From: Lutibacter sp. A80
GTDB taxonomy: Bacteria; Bacteroidota; Bacteroidia; Flavobacteriales; Flavobacteriaceae
Assembly: GCF_022429645.1 (NCBI RefSeq)
Contig: NZ_CP092480.1
Coordinates: 266,001-330,000 of the forward strand
Length of the DNA stretch: 64,000 bases
Reading direction: 5' to 3'
The notes under the pieces are model-generated. The model was not told where the DNA came from, made no database searches, and saw nothing but the letters and a program-made list of their open reading frames with translations. This document shows, piece by piece, positions 1-9,010 of the stretch (its first letter is position 1; each line of letters begins with the position of its first letter). Made by a program: the position numbers and the translations under genes.

Positions 1-648
1 GAAATTTTATTTGGATTAAGAGGAACATTAGAAGCTCCATTACCAAATACAGTATGGGCTTTCGCTTACACAATAAATGGTGCATATACTGGTAATTTAT
101 CATCTGGATCAATGACTGTTGGTTCTCAAACCATAAATTACGATTTAGATAGAATTAATAGTACTATTGGAGGTGGTTTTTATGGTCTAACTACATTAAA
201 AGTACCTAGTTTCTTCGCTGCAGGTGAAGATGATTCTCTTGTATATTATGCTCGTATGGCTGAAGTTTATTTAATTTATGCTGAAGCTGAAGCTCGTAAT
301 TCTAATAGTGTAACAACCGATGCTTTAGACGCTTTAAATGCCATTAGATTAAGAGCCGGTGCAACTGATACTGGAGGTGATGGATTTGAAATTTACCCAG
401 CAACAATTACTTTAGATCAGTTCTTAGAAGCTGTTAGAATTGAAAAATCAATTGAACTATTAGCTGAAACAGGTGAAGAATGGTTTGATATGGTACGTTA
501 TGATTGGGTAGATGGTTTTGGAACAGGTTTCCAAGTATCTGACTATAAACCATCTGCAACAAATTCTGACAAATTTATATTACCATTTTCAAAACTTACT
601 ATTGATGCTGGTTTTAATATAGAAATTCAAAACCCTAGCTACGAATAA
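1..648 (+). CDS. SusD/RagB-family nutrient-binding outer-membrane lipoprotein, C-terminal part
   Basis: The frame is open from base 1 to the stop at 648, so the gene begins upstream of the window and only about the last 215 residues are seen. The C-terminal half of SusD/RagB proteins is recognisable: a helical stretch containing YARMAEVYLIYAEA, then a segment ending in RIEKSIELLAETGEEWFDMVRY, a typical SusD pattern. SusD proteins are surface lipoproteins that cap a SusC TonB-dependent transporter and bind its substrate. The partner susC is expected further upstream. A strong terminator follows directly, so this is the last gene of its transcript. The substrate cannot be inferred from this fragment. 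Confidence 0.9.
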   Translation, partial: EILFGLRGTLEAPLPNTVWAFAYTINGAYTGNLSSGSMTVGSQTINYDLDRINSTIGGGFYGLTTLKVPSFFAAGEDDSLVYYARMAEVYLIYAEAEARNSNSVTTDALDALNAIRLRAGATDTGGDGFEIYPATITLDQFLEAVRIEKSIELLAETGEEWFDMVRYDWVDGFGTGFQVSDYKPSATNSDKFILPFSKLTIDAGFNIEIQNPSYE

Positions 649-658
649 CTTTTTAAAA

Positions 659-698
659 TATCCTATTGGATAGTTTAATTCAATAGGATACTTTTTTA
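659..698 (+). terminator. Rho-independent terminator after the SusD gene
   Basis: A perfect 10-bp stem (659-668 with 681-690, tatcctattg/caataggata) with a 12-nt loop is followed by a T run. It lies 11 bases after the SusD stop codon. Confidence 0.85.
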
Positions 699-845
699 CT
701 ATAATAATAATTAAGATTAATCAAAAGTACTGTTTATCAAGTGTTTAATTTAAATAATTAATAAAAATTAACACTTTATAGTATTAAAATAATACCTCAA
801 ATTAATATTGAGGCTTAATCTGTAATTCCTAAAAATCAAATAAAA

Positions 846-1538
846 ATGAAACAATTTATTATTATTCTATGTTGCTCTTTCATAGTTCATAGTTTACACT
901 CGCAAAATTGTAAGGTTTTAATGAAAAGTATTAATAAAACATATACTGGAGATTGTAAAAAAGGTAAAGCCAATGGTATGGGAACTGCAAACGGTGAGGA
1001 TAGTTATGTTGGACTTTTTAAAAAAGGATATCCTGAAGGAAAGGGCGTTTATACTTGGAAAAATGGTAATTCATTTGAAGGGAATTTTAAAAAAGGGAAG
1101 AAAACCGGTCCAGGTAAAATGATTTATAAAACAGCAACACTAAAAGACAGTATTGTTACAGGTTTTTGGAAAAATGATACCTATTTAGGTCTTTATGAAA
1201 CTCCATATAAAAAGATAGATAATTCTCAAAATGTTACAGGTGTAAGGTTTACAAAAAGTGAAGATAACATAAAAAGAGTACGACTTTATGTTAGAGAGGA
1301 TAATATTTTAATTCGTAATCCACAAATTACCATTGTTGTCCATAACGGTTTATATCAAGAGTTACGTGCCCAAAGTGATTTTGTTGAATTGACTAATGCT
1401 ACTTTTCCACTAAAGTTAAGAGCAACTTATGGAAGAGAATTTATTGAAATAGAAATCTTAGAACCTGGAAACTGGGATGTCCGTGTGTCTATTGAAAATA
1501 TTAAAGGGTTAGAAGATAAACCTTCATCGTTTAATTAA
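846..1538 (+). CDS. Secreted MORN-repeat protein
   Basis: A 230-aa protein with an N-terminal signal peptide (residues 1 to about 20). Residues about 32-105 hold three to four MORN-type repeats (patterns such as YTGDCKKGKANGMG, YVGLFKKGYPEGKG and FEGNFKKGKKTGPG). The remaining C-terminal half is beta-rich and unassigned. MORN repeats form beta-hairpin arrays that usually scaffold proteins or bind membranes. It lies between the SusD terminator and the thioredoxin array and probably has its own promoter in the 140-bp gap. The molecular role is unknown. Confidence 0.8.
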   Translation: MKQFIIILCCSFIVHSLHSQNCKVLMKSINKTYTGDCKKGKANGMGTANGEDSYVGLFKKGYPEGKGVYTWKNGNSFEGNFKKGKKTGPGKMIYKTATLKDSIVTGFWKNDTYLGLYETPYKKIDNSQNVTGVRFTKSEDNIKRVRLYVREDNILIRNPQITIVVHNGLYQELRAQSDFVELTNATFPLKLRATYGREFIEIEILEPGNWDVRVSIENIKGLEDKPSSFN

Positions 1539-1638
1539 AAATGTTAAAACGTTTAGTATAATAGACACTATAAATTACTTCAAGATTACTTAAAGTAGAA
1601 CGCTTGTTCTGCAAATTAACAACTAAACTAACAGAACT

Positions 1639-3099
1639 ATGAGAATAAATTATTTAATGCTATTAAGCGTGTTCTTTTTAATTTCTTGTGCTAAGAATAA
1701 AGAAACACAAAAAAAAGATCAATTTATAAATGTAACTATTAGTGGTCACGTTTCAGGTTTTAACAACCCTCTTAGCTTTTTTGGTGAAGGCGTGTTCCAA
1801 GGAGAAGAAATAAAATTAGATAAAGAAGGAAATTTTAAAGTTAGCTACGATTCTATTGTAGAAGGGAAATATGCAATTTTATTAGGTTCAGAAAATAGCT
1901 TGCCTATTTATCTAAAACAAGGAACTAAATTAAACCTAGATATTGATTTAGATAAAATTGAAGCCAGAGATAAAAATGCAGTTTCTATTTCTGGTGAAAA
2001 CAATGATGAAACGGAATTGTTATATGAGTTAATGATAAATGCTCCATCTTACCAATATAATAGAATAGATTACAAGGAAATTTACCTTCCAAAAATTGAC
2101 AAAAAAAATCCAGAGGAGTTTGAAGCTTATCAATTAGACTTAATAGAAAAAGAGAGAGCTATTGTTAAAAAATACGTTGAAATAAAATCAATTAGTGAAT
2201 CTTTTTTAGAGGTGTTTAATCTTGAATTATTGTTAAAATATAATTTTAGTTTTAAATTATATTCAAGATATGCCAATGTAAATAATCCCGATAAAAATTG
2301 GATTATTCCTGAAAATTATAAGGCTTACTTTAAAAATGAAATCCCCCAAAACAATTTTGACCTATATCACAAAAGTTCACGCTATGAAATGTATGTTCGT
2401 GAAGGTTATTATGCAAAAATGCAAACTGTTTTGTCTCAATTTGAGCGTGAATCAATGGATTACTTTAAAGCTCAAACCAACTATTTAGATACTTGCAGTT
2501 TTCCTGAAATTATAAAAAAAGATATGTACAACAGTTATACTATTAGTTATATACGAAGTAATGATATGGTTATAAGAGGTTATTTAAATGAAATAATTAA
2601 TCAAAAAGTTACAGATAGCAATGTATTAGAAAGATTTGAAAATTTTAAAACTGGTGAAAATGCATATGCCGATGGTAAACCAGCCCCTCTTTTTACATTA
2701 ATTGATATAAATAATAAAGAAATTTCATTAACCGATTTTAAAGGAAAAATGGTGCTATTAGATTGTTGGGCAACATGGTGTGCTCCTTGTATAAAAGGAT
2801 TGCCAAAATTTAATGCTTTAAGAGAAAAATACGCTGGTAAAAACATAGAATTTGTTTGCGTTTCTGTAGATGAAGATATTCCAGCCTGGGAAAAAAAGGT
2901 AAAAGAAAATAAGGATGGTCTTCATACAGGAATTCAATTAAATACTTCTTTAAACAAAAACACATTTAAAAAAGATTTAATGGTTCAAGGTATTCCTCGT
3001 TATATTTTAATAGGTGCTGACGGAAATATTATTAAAAGAGAAGCTCCAAGACCAGGTACCCCTGAATTGTATGAGTTAATTGAAAATAATTTAAAATAA
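1639..3099 (+). CDS. TlpA-like thioredoxin lipoprotein with DUF4369 N-terminus, array copy 1
   Basis: A 486-aa lipoprotein with a lipobox ending ISC at residue 17, a DUF4369-type beta-rich N-terminal region, a long helical middle, and a C-terminal AhpC-TSA/Redoxin-type thioredoxin fold. The redox motif is W380-C-A-P-C384, and a cis-proline segment (VQGIPRYILI) lies near the end. TlpA/ResA proteins reduce or rearrange envelope disulfides. This is the first of eight consecutive paralogs. It groups with copy 2 (3339) because both end in an APRP segment. Its CAPC dipeptide is unique in the array. Confidence 0.9.
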   Translation: MRINYLMLLSVFFLISCAKNKETQKKDQFINVTISGHVSGFNNPLSFFGEGVFQGEEIKLDKEGNFKVSYDSIVEGKYAILLGSENSLPIYLKQGTKLNLDIDLDKIEARDKNAVSISGENNDETELLYELMINAPSYQYNRIDYKEIYLPKIDKKNPEEFEAYQLDLIEKERAIVKKYVEIKSISESFLEVFNLELLLKYNFSFKLYSRYANVNNPDKNWIIPENYKAYFKNEIPQNNFDLYHKSSRYEMYVREGYYAKMQTVLSQFERESMDYFKAQTNYLDTCSFPEIIKKDMYNSYTISYIRSNDMVIRGYLNEIINQKVTDSNVLERFENFKTGENAYADGKPAPLFTLIDINNKEISLTDFKGKMVLLDCWATWCAPCIKGLPKFNALREKYAGKNIEFVCVSVDEDIPAWEKKVKENKDGLHTGIQLNTSLNKNTFKKDLMVQGIPRYILIGADGNIIKREAPRPGTPELYELIENNLK

Positions 3100-3106
3100 A
3101 AGAATC

Positions 3107-3313
3107 ATGAAAACCTTAAAGAGTATTTTTTTTATAACACTTTGTTGCTGTTTATTTTTAGTTTCATATGAAAAAAAACAAGATGTAAAGTATGCTATTA
3201 TTTCTGGAAACTTGGAGAATGTAAATGGTGAAGAGGTAAAGCTTAATTCTAGGTTTACCAGTATTAGTTTCGATTCAGTTCCACAAATTCAACATACCTT
3301 AAAAATTAATTAA
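3107..3313 (+). pseudogene. Truncated DUF4369/TlpA paralog, N-terminal remnant
   Basis: A 68-aa reading frame begins 7 bp after copy 1. Residues 25-45 (KYAIISGNLENVNGEEVKLN) align with the start of the next gene (NYVLLSGNISNTKGGELKIS), so it is the N-terminus of a ninth TlpA paralog. The lipobox cysteine appears replaced (VSYEKK where paralogs have SCK), and the thioredoxin domain is absent. The stop at 3313 comes only 25 bp before copy 2. I read it as a decayed duplicate rather than a functional small protein. Confidence 0.65.
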
Positions 3314-3338
3314 CCAATACATATAACACATTAAAAAA

Positions 3339-4715
3339 ATGAGAAAATATACCACCCTAATTTTAGCACTTATAGTGCTTTGGTCTTGTAAAAATGAAAC
3401 TCCTGTAAACTATGTTTTACTATCTGGTAACATAAGTAATACCAAAGGAGGCGAATTAAAAATTAGTTCTTTAAATGGTTTTTCTAAAATTATTAATGTA
3501 AAAGACACTGGAACGCTTTCAGACACTCTTTTTATTGAAGAAGACGACATTTACAATATTCGTTTTGGGCAAGTTAGATTTACATCTTATTTATCTAAAG
3601 GTGCAAATATTCAATTTGAAGTGGATGCTAAAAAACCTTCTAGCACCTTAAAACTTGCAGGAGACAATGCAGATTTAAACAATTATTATGCTTATAAAAT
3701 GGATAAAGATTTTGATTTTATGATGGACCGAGAAGGAAGTTATAAAGTTGAAGAAAGCGCTTTTGAAACTAAAATAATGGATTTTCAAAAAGACTTGGAG
3801 AGCAAATTAGAAGCTGTTAAAAATATTCCTAAAGGCGTTAAAACAAAAGAATTACGAGCCATTAACTATAGCAGATTAGGTAAAAAAGGAAATTACGAAA
3901 GAATGTATAGCTTTTTAACTGAAAATGAACATTTTAAGGTTTCAGATTCATTTAAAAAAGAATTAGAAGAAATCTCTTTAAACAATGGTGATGATTACTT
4001 ATATTCTTCAGATTACCAACAAATGGTAGGTAGTAAAATACGAGAAAAAGCATACAGTTTTTACCAAAATGATTCATTACCTTATAAAGAAGCAAACGCA
4101 AAAGCAATTTCTGAAATTGAAAATGAAACCATAAGAAATGGTGAATTATACAAAAGCATTTCTATGATATTACCAATGTCTTCTGATAAAGATAAAGAAC
4201 TAAACAACTTTTTAAATGCTTCTACAAACCAAAAACACATTGCTAGCGTAAAAGAAATATTTGAATCTTTAAAAGTATTAGATGCAGGTCAACCTTCCCC
4301 TAAATTTATAAACTATGAAAATTACGCTGGAGGAACAACTTCATTAGACGATTTAAAAGGTAAATACGTATATATTGATGTTTGGGCAACTTGGTGTGGA
4401 CCTTGTAAATATGAAATTCCATTTTTACAGAAAATTGAAAAACAATACCACGGTAAAAACATTCATTTTGTTAGTATTTCTACAGATAAGCAAGATGATA
4501 AAGAAAAGTGGAAACAAATGATCGCCGACAAAGAAATGGGTGGTATTCAATTAATAACAGATAACGACTTTAATACATCTTTTATAAGTGATTACAAAAT
4601 AATGGGAATTCCTCAATTTATTTTAATAGATCCCAACGGAAATATTGTGCAAGCAAATGCTCCAAGACCTAGTGATGAAAAATTGATAGCATTATTTAAT
4701 GAATTGAAAATTTAA
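3339..4715 (+). CDS. TlpA-like thioredoxin lipoprotein, array copy 2
   Basis: A 458-aa lipoprotein (lipobox WSC at residue 16) with a DUF4369-like N-terminus, a central helical region, and a thioredoxin domain with W352-C-G-P-C356. The cis-Pro segment reads IMGIPQFILI. It resembles copy 1 most closely over the C-terminus (NGNIVQANAPRPS). CGPC is the classical thioredoxin dipeptide, which suggests a reducing role. That is family knowledge; the actual substrate is unknown. Confidence 0.9.
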   Translation: MRKYTTLILALIVLWSCKNETPVNYVLLSGNISNTKGGELKISSLNGFSKIINVKDTGTLSDTLFIEEDDIYNIRFGQVRFTSYLSKGANIQFEVDAKKPSSTLKLAGDNADLNNYYAYKMDKDFDFMMDREGSYKVEESAFETKIMDFQKDLESKLEAVKNIPKGVKTKELRAINYSRLGKKGNYERMYSFLTENEHFKVSDSFKKELEEISLNNGDDYLYSSDYQQMVGSKIREKAYSFYQNDSLPYKEANAKAISEIENETIRNGELYKSISMILPMSSDKDKELNNFLNASTNQKHIASVKEIFESLKVLDAGQPSPKFINYENYAGGTTSLDDLKGKYVYIDVWATWCGPCKYEIPFLQKIEKQYHGKNIHFVSISTDKQDDKEKWKQMIADKEMGGIQLITDNDFNTSFISDYKIMGIPQFILIDPNGNIVQANAPRPSDEKLIALFNELKI

Positions 4716-4764
4716 TAACTAGTAATTAAGAATCTTAATTTTTAAACTTTTTAAACAATACAAA

Positions 4765-5220
4765 ATGAAAAAATATATATTAATAGCACTACTAATAATA
4801 AGTGGTACAAACACCATGTTTTCACAAATTTATACTCCAGTAAAATGGTCTACATCTGTTGAAAATATTTCTGAAACTGAATACAACTTAGTTCTAAAAG
4901 CAACTATTGAAAACGGTTGGCATTTATATTCTCAGAATGTACCTGAAGATGGCCCAATTGCAACAAGTTTTGAATTTGAAGAATCAGATGATTATATCTT
5001 AATTGGTAAAGTATCTGAAGAAAAAGGACATACCGTAGACGATCCCATTTTTAATATGAAAATCAAATATTTTAATTCTAAAGCAGTGTTTAAACAAAGA
5101 ATAAAAACCAGCTCTAAAACAGATTTTAAAGTTTTAGGAGAAATAGAGTTTATGGTGTGTAATGATACTAGTTGTTTACCTCCAACATACGAAGATTTTA
5201 CATTTACTATTAAAAAATAA
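4765..5220 (+). CDS. Stand-alone secreted DsbD-alpha (N-terminal DsbD) domain protein
   Basis: A 151-aa protein with a signal peptide (residues 1 to about 20) followed by a single immunoglobulin-like domain. Its two cysteines, C132 and C137, sit in a CNDTSCLPP motif, matching the active cysteine pair of the DsbD N-terminal (alpha) domain. In full-length DsbD this domain receives electrons from the gamma thioredoxin domain and passes them to periplasmic partners. Here no membrane (beta) module is attached or nearby. Its place inside a TlpA array suggests that the TlpA proteins act with it as partners. This is inference from domain pairing. Confidence 0.8.
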   Translation: MKKYILIALLIISGTNTMFSQIYTPVKWSTSVENISETEYNLVLKATIENGWHLYSQNVPEDGPIATSFEFEESDDYILIGKVSEEKGHTVDDPIFNMKIKYFNSKAVFKQRIKTSSKTDFKVLGEIEFMVCNDTSCLPPTYEDFTFTIKK

Positions 5221-5250
5221 AAACAAACAAAATAACATTAAAACAGTTCA

Positions 5251-6447
5251 ATGAGAAATTTAAAAAATAAATTTATAATAGTCATACTTTCAGTAGTATT
5301 TATGGCTACAAGTAACGCACAACAAAAGGAAAACAAACACCCAAATCAATTTACCATTAAAGGTGAAATTAAAGGGTTGACTGGGAACCTATATTTTAGG
5401 CACCCAGATAAGGAATATACTCGTGAGACACCTTCAGACACATTGAAATTTGTTAATGGTAAAATTCAATTTTCTGATACTATTTCCAAATTAACTTTAA
5501 TTAGAGCTTATCCAGATTTTCAGGGGCCAGACAAAAAAGTATTTAAAAGACCTAAGGATGGTAGAGGTTATTTTCCTGTAAAATGTGCTTATTTAATGTT
5601 TTACGCCTTTCCAGGAGCTGAAATTACAATAAAAGGAGAACTTTCCGATTATGTAAACGCTTACCCTAGTGGTGATAAATTCAATAATAGTTTAGCAGCT
5701 GTGAACAAAGTTACGTTCCCAAATTATAACAAAATGGGGAATTTAGCTGTTCAAAACACCTATGAAACAGACTCACTAATTATAAAGGCTAATAATGTAA
5801 AGGCTGAAGAAATTTTCAATAAAAATTCTGAAGAACTAATTGCTCATATGAAAGCCAATCCAAATTCATTAGGAGCTGTTTTTTACTTAAATGACATGAT
5901 GCTTAGACGTCAAATTGATGATGAAAAAGCAGAAGAATTGTTTAATGATTTTTCAAAAGATTTAGCTGAATATGCAGATTATAAAAATGTTGCTTCTAGA
6001 ATTGAAGGAATAAAATCTACTAAAGAAGGATTTCCAGTTCCATCTATTAAAACTACTGCCACTTTAAATGGTAAAGAATTTGATATCAATTCCTTAAGAG
6101 GAAAGTATGTGTTAATTGATTTCTGGGGAATTTGGTGTGGGCCTTGTGTTGCTGAAATGCCACAAGTTAAAGAATTTCAAGAAAAACATAAAGAAAAATT
6201 GGTTGTATTAGGAATTAATTCTGGAGATTCCAAAGAAAAAATTCAAGCTTTTGTTAATAAACACGGCTATGAATGGAAACAGTTAATGAGCGATGAAAAA
6301 AATACACCAGACAACTTTGTAAATCGATTCAATGTTCAAGGTTTTCCTACTAAATTTATTATTGATCCAAGAGGAAACATCGTGAAAAAATATTTAGGAG
6401 GTGGCGAAGAAGCATTTGAATTATTGGAAGAGTTATTAAACAAATAA
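5251..6447 (+). CDS. TlpA-like thioredoxin protein, array copy 3 (non-lipidated signal peptide)
   Basis: A 398-aa protein with a signal peptide that has no lipobox cysteine (ATSNAQQ cleavage region), so it is probably soluble in the periplasm, unlike most copies. A DUF4369-like N-terminus is followed by a helical middle and a thioredoxin domain with W295-C-G-P-C299. The cis-Pro segment is VQGFPTKFII. It pairs with copy 4 (6456): both share the FPTKFIIDP motif and a GGxEEAF C-terminal tail. Copy 4 follows 8 bp later. Confidence 0.88.
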   Translation: MRNLKNKFIIVILSVVFMATSNAQQKENKHPNQFTIKGEIKGLTGNLYFRHPDKEYTRETPSDTLKFVNGKIQFSDTISKLTLIRAYPDFQGPDKKVFKRPKDGRGYFPVKCAYLMFYAFPGAEITIKGELSDYVNAYPSGDKFNNSLAAVNKVTFPNYNKMGNLAVQNTYETDSLIIKANNVKAEEIFNKNSEELIAHMKANPNSLGAVFYLNDMMLRRQIDDEKAEELFNDFSKDLAEYADYKNVASRIEGIKSTKEGFPVPSIKTTATLNGKEFDINSLRGKYVLIDFWGIWCGPCVAEMPQVKEFQEKHKEKLVVLGINSGDSKEKIQAFVNKHGYEWKQLMSDEKNTPDNFVNRFNVQGFPTKFIIDPRGNIVKKYLGGGEEAFELLEELLNK

Positions 6448-6455
6448 AAATTATA

Positions 6456-7628
6456 ATGAAATTTAAATCCGTATTACTTGTATTAACCTTTTTCGCATTT
6501 TTAACTTCGTGCAAAGAATCCGAAAAGAAAATAGAACAAGTTGTTGTTAATTCAAATGAATTTAAAGTTTTTGGTACCCTACAAGGAATTGATGTACCAT
6601 ATATGTTTATAGATTATACGGGAGAAAATGGAGATAGAGTTTGGGATACACTTTATGTAAAAAATGAATATTTCTCATATACTACTGAACTAAAAAACAC
6701 AAAACGTATTGCTATTTGGCCATTACTTGCCAGACCAAGAAAAGATGGTGAAGGTGTAAAAGGTGGATATTTTGAGTTTTTAGCACACCCAGGAGATACA
6801 ATCGAATTTAAGGGAAATGTTACGGAAACCTTTAATGCTATTCCAACAGGAACCAGTTTGTGTAATGATTTAAATACTTATAATAAAAGTATAGAACCAA
6901 TAAATAAGCAAAGTGCCGAGATGTTTAAAAGGGCTACGAAATATAAGCCAACAAATCCAAAGTTTAAACAAACATTCGATTCTATTAAAGAAATAGGTGA
7001 AAAAATCACAAAAATTCAAGCGGATTTTATAAAAAACAATCCAACATCTGAAGTTGCTGCATTCTATTTATCTAATATGGTTCAAAGTAAAAGTATAGAA
7101 AATAATGAAGCACTTGCTCTTTTAAATAATTTTGATGAGAAATTAGCCATGAGCCCTTTTTATATAAATGTTGCAACACGTTTAAAAGGATCCGAAGCAA
7201 CAAAGGCTGGAAATATAGTTCCAGAGTTAATTACCAAAAGAACTCTTGATGGAAGTGAGTTTGATTTAAAATCATTAAGAGGCAAATATGTTTTAATTGA
7301 TTTTTGGGGAACTTGGTGTGGGCCTTGTGTTAGTGAAATGCCAAAAGTAAAGAAATATCAAGAAAAATATAAAGATAAGCTGGTAATTGTTGGGATTGAC
7401 AGTGGAGACACTAAGGAAAGAATTGTTGAATTCATTACATCTAAAGGTTATAATTGGACTCAATTAATGTCACATAAAGGACTGATTGCCGATGATTTTG
7501 TCTCTAAATTTAATGTTAATGGATTTCCAACAAAGTTTATAATTGATCCTGAAGGAATAATTGTTGGAAAATACGTTGGTGGCAGTGAAGAAGCTTTTCA
7601 ATTATTAGATGAATTATTAAATATATAA
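6456..7628 (+). CDS. TlpA-like thioredoxin lipoprotein, array copy 4
   Basis: A 390-aa lipoprotein (lipobox TSC at residue 19) with DUF4369-like and thioredoxin regions. The motif is W287-C-G-P-C291 with VNGFPTKFII as the cis-Pro loop. It is the sister of copy 3. Its signal peptide is nearly identical to that of copy 5 (LLVLTFFAFLTSCKES against LIVLTLFAFLTSCKES). This points to recent duplication or gene conversion in the array. Confidence 0.9.
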   Translation: MKFKSVLLVLTFFAFLTSCKESEKKIEQVVVNSNEFKVFGTLQGIDVPYMFIDYTGENGDRVWDTLYVKNEYFSYTTELKNTKRIAIWPLLARPRKDGEGVKGGYFEFLAHPGDTIEFKGNVTETFNAIPTGTSLCNDLNTYNKSIEPINKQSAEMFKRATKYKPTNPKFKQTFDSIKEIGEKITKIQADFIKNNPTSEVAAFYLSNMVQSKSIENNEALALLNNFDEKLAMSPFYINVATRLKGSEATKAGNIVPELITKRTLDGSEFDLKSLRGKYVLIDFWGTWCGPCVSEMPKVKKYQEKYKDKLVIVGIDSGDTKERIVEFITSKGYNWTQLMSHKGLIADDFVSKFNVNGFPTKFIIDPEGIIVGKYVGGSEEAFQLLDELLNI

Positions 7629-7640
7629 GACAAAATTATT

Positions 7641-8837
7641 ATGAAATTTAAAACTGTATTAATTGTATTAACTCTTTTTGCATTCTTAACATCGTGTAAA
7701 GAATCTGTAAAAGAAGAAAAATTTGATGGGTATGTTATTTCTGGAATCGTAAAAGGTATTGATAATGTTTATTTAAAACTTACAAACACGGGCTCAAGAG
7801 GTTCTAAGGATTTTAAAGTTATTGACAGTGTTCAAATAACCAATGGGAAATTTAGTTTTAAAGGAAAGGTTGATAATGTTGATATGGTTAGTATTGTAAT
7901 TGATTCTAAATATCATGGAATGTTTATGCTCGAAAATAGCGCTATTAATGTTAGCATAGATGTAAGCGAGCTTAACGAAAGAAATGCGTATTTCACTCCA
8001 GTTGTTTCAGGTTCTAAAAGCCATGATATTTATGCAGCAGTTGAAAAAAAATCATCTGCAATTTTTGAGCTAGAAAAATACAAAATTATTGATGAACTTA
8101 AAGACTTATTTGCTAAAGCTAATAAAACAAACGATCAAAAAGATATGGATATAGCCACAATCAGACAAAAAGAGCTTATGCCATTAATTGAAGAAGCTAA
8201 TAATGCTTATAAACAAATTAAATACGATTTTGCAAAAGCAAACCCAACTTCACCCGTAGCAGTTCATGTTTTAGGTTATCAATATACCGAAGGGAGAATG
8301 ACCAAAGAACAATTAAAAGAATTTTACCACTTATTTAAAGGTGATGCTACCAAAACTGGATTTTATAAATATCATATGACAAAAGTGTATAAAGACAATT
8401 TTGAAAATATGGGAGTAGGTAATACAGTTCCAGATTTTACATTAAATTCTGTAAATAATAAGGCGCTCACATTATCAAAAATTGAAGGCAAGTATTTGTT
8501 AGTTGATTTTTGGGCATCTTGGTGTGTACCTTGTAGAGCATCCTTTCCTCATTTAAAAGAATTAAGAAAAGAATACAAAAAGGACGGTTTTACAATAGTA
8601 GGAATTGGAACCGCAGATGAAGAGGGAAAATGGAGAAAGGCTATTATAAAAGATCAAACTCCTTGGATTCATTTGTATGATTCTAGTGAAAACCATGCGT
8701 ATGGTGCAGTAGCAAAAAAATATGGTGTACCACATTTACCAACTACATTTTTAATAGATAGTAATCAAAAAATAATTTTACGTAATCCAACTAAAGAAAA
8801 ATTGGATGCTAAGCTTAAAGAATTATTTGGGCATTAA
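7641..8837 (+). CDS. TlpA-like thioredoxin lipoprotein, array copy 5
   Basis: A 398-aa lipoprotein (lipobox TSC) with a DUF4369 N-terminus, a long helical linker with a conserved NPTSPVAVHVLGY segment, and a thioredoxin domain with W294-C-V-P-C298. The cis-Pro loop is HLPTTFLID. It founds the second subfamily, with copies 6-8, which share the same linker and the WASWC(V/G)PCRASFPH context. The CVPC dipeptide is unlike the CGPC of classical thioredoxins and would shift redox properties. Confidence 0.9.
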   Translation: MKFKTVLIVLTLFAFLTSCKESVKEEKFDGYVISGIVKGIDNVYLKLTNTGSRGSKDFKVIDSVQITNGKFSFKGKVDNVDMVSIVIDSKYHGMFMLENSAINVSIDVSELNERNAYFTPVVSGSKSHDIYAAVEKKSSAIFELEKYKIIDELKDLFAKANKTNDQKDMDIATIRQKELMPLIEEANNAYKQIKYDFAKANPTSPVAVHVLGYQYTEGRMTKEQLKEFYHLFKGDATKTGFYKYHMTKVYKDNFENMGVGNTVPDFTLNSVNNKALTLSKIEGKYLLVDFWASWCVPCRASFPHLKELRKEYKKDGFTIVGIGTADEEGKWRKAIIKDQTPWIHLYDSSENHAYGAVAKKYGVPHLPTTFLIDSNQKIILRNPTKEKLDAKLKELFGH

Positions 8838-8985
8838 AATCAATTTAAAAGTATCCACTAATGAAAACCAATCTTTTCAAAATAGTTTAGTAGGGTCAGA
8901 TAGTGTAACAATTGGCAGATATGGAACCGATGGCGGAACTGAAGATGATATGGATAAAGATTTACTCAAAATATTTAAAAATTAA
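8838..8985 (+). pseudogene. Possible C-terminal gene remnant between array copies 5 and 6
   Basis: The 173-bp gap holds an open frame without its own start that ends at a TAA at 8983-8985. It reads as a coherent hydrophilic peptide (containing SVTIGRYGTDGGTEDDMDKD and ending LLKIFKN). It does not match the C-termini of the flanking TlpA copies. It may be the tail of a deleted gene or just chance. Confidence is low. Confidence 0.3.
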
Positions 8986-9010
8986 ACATATAATTAAAAG
9001 TTTATTCTAA

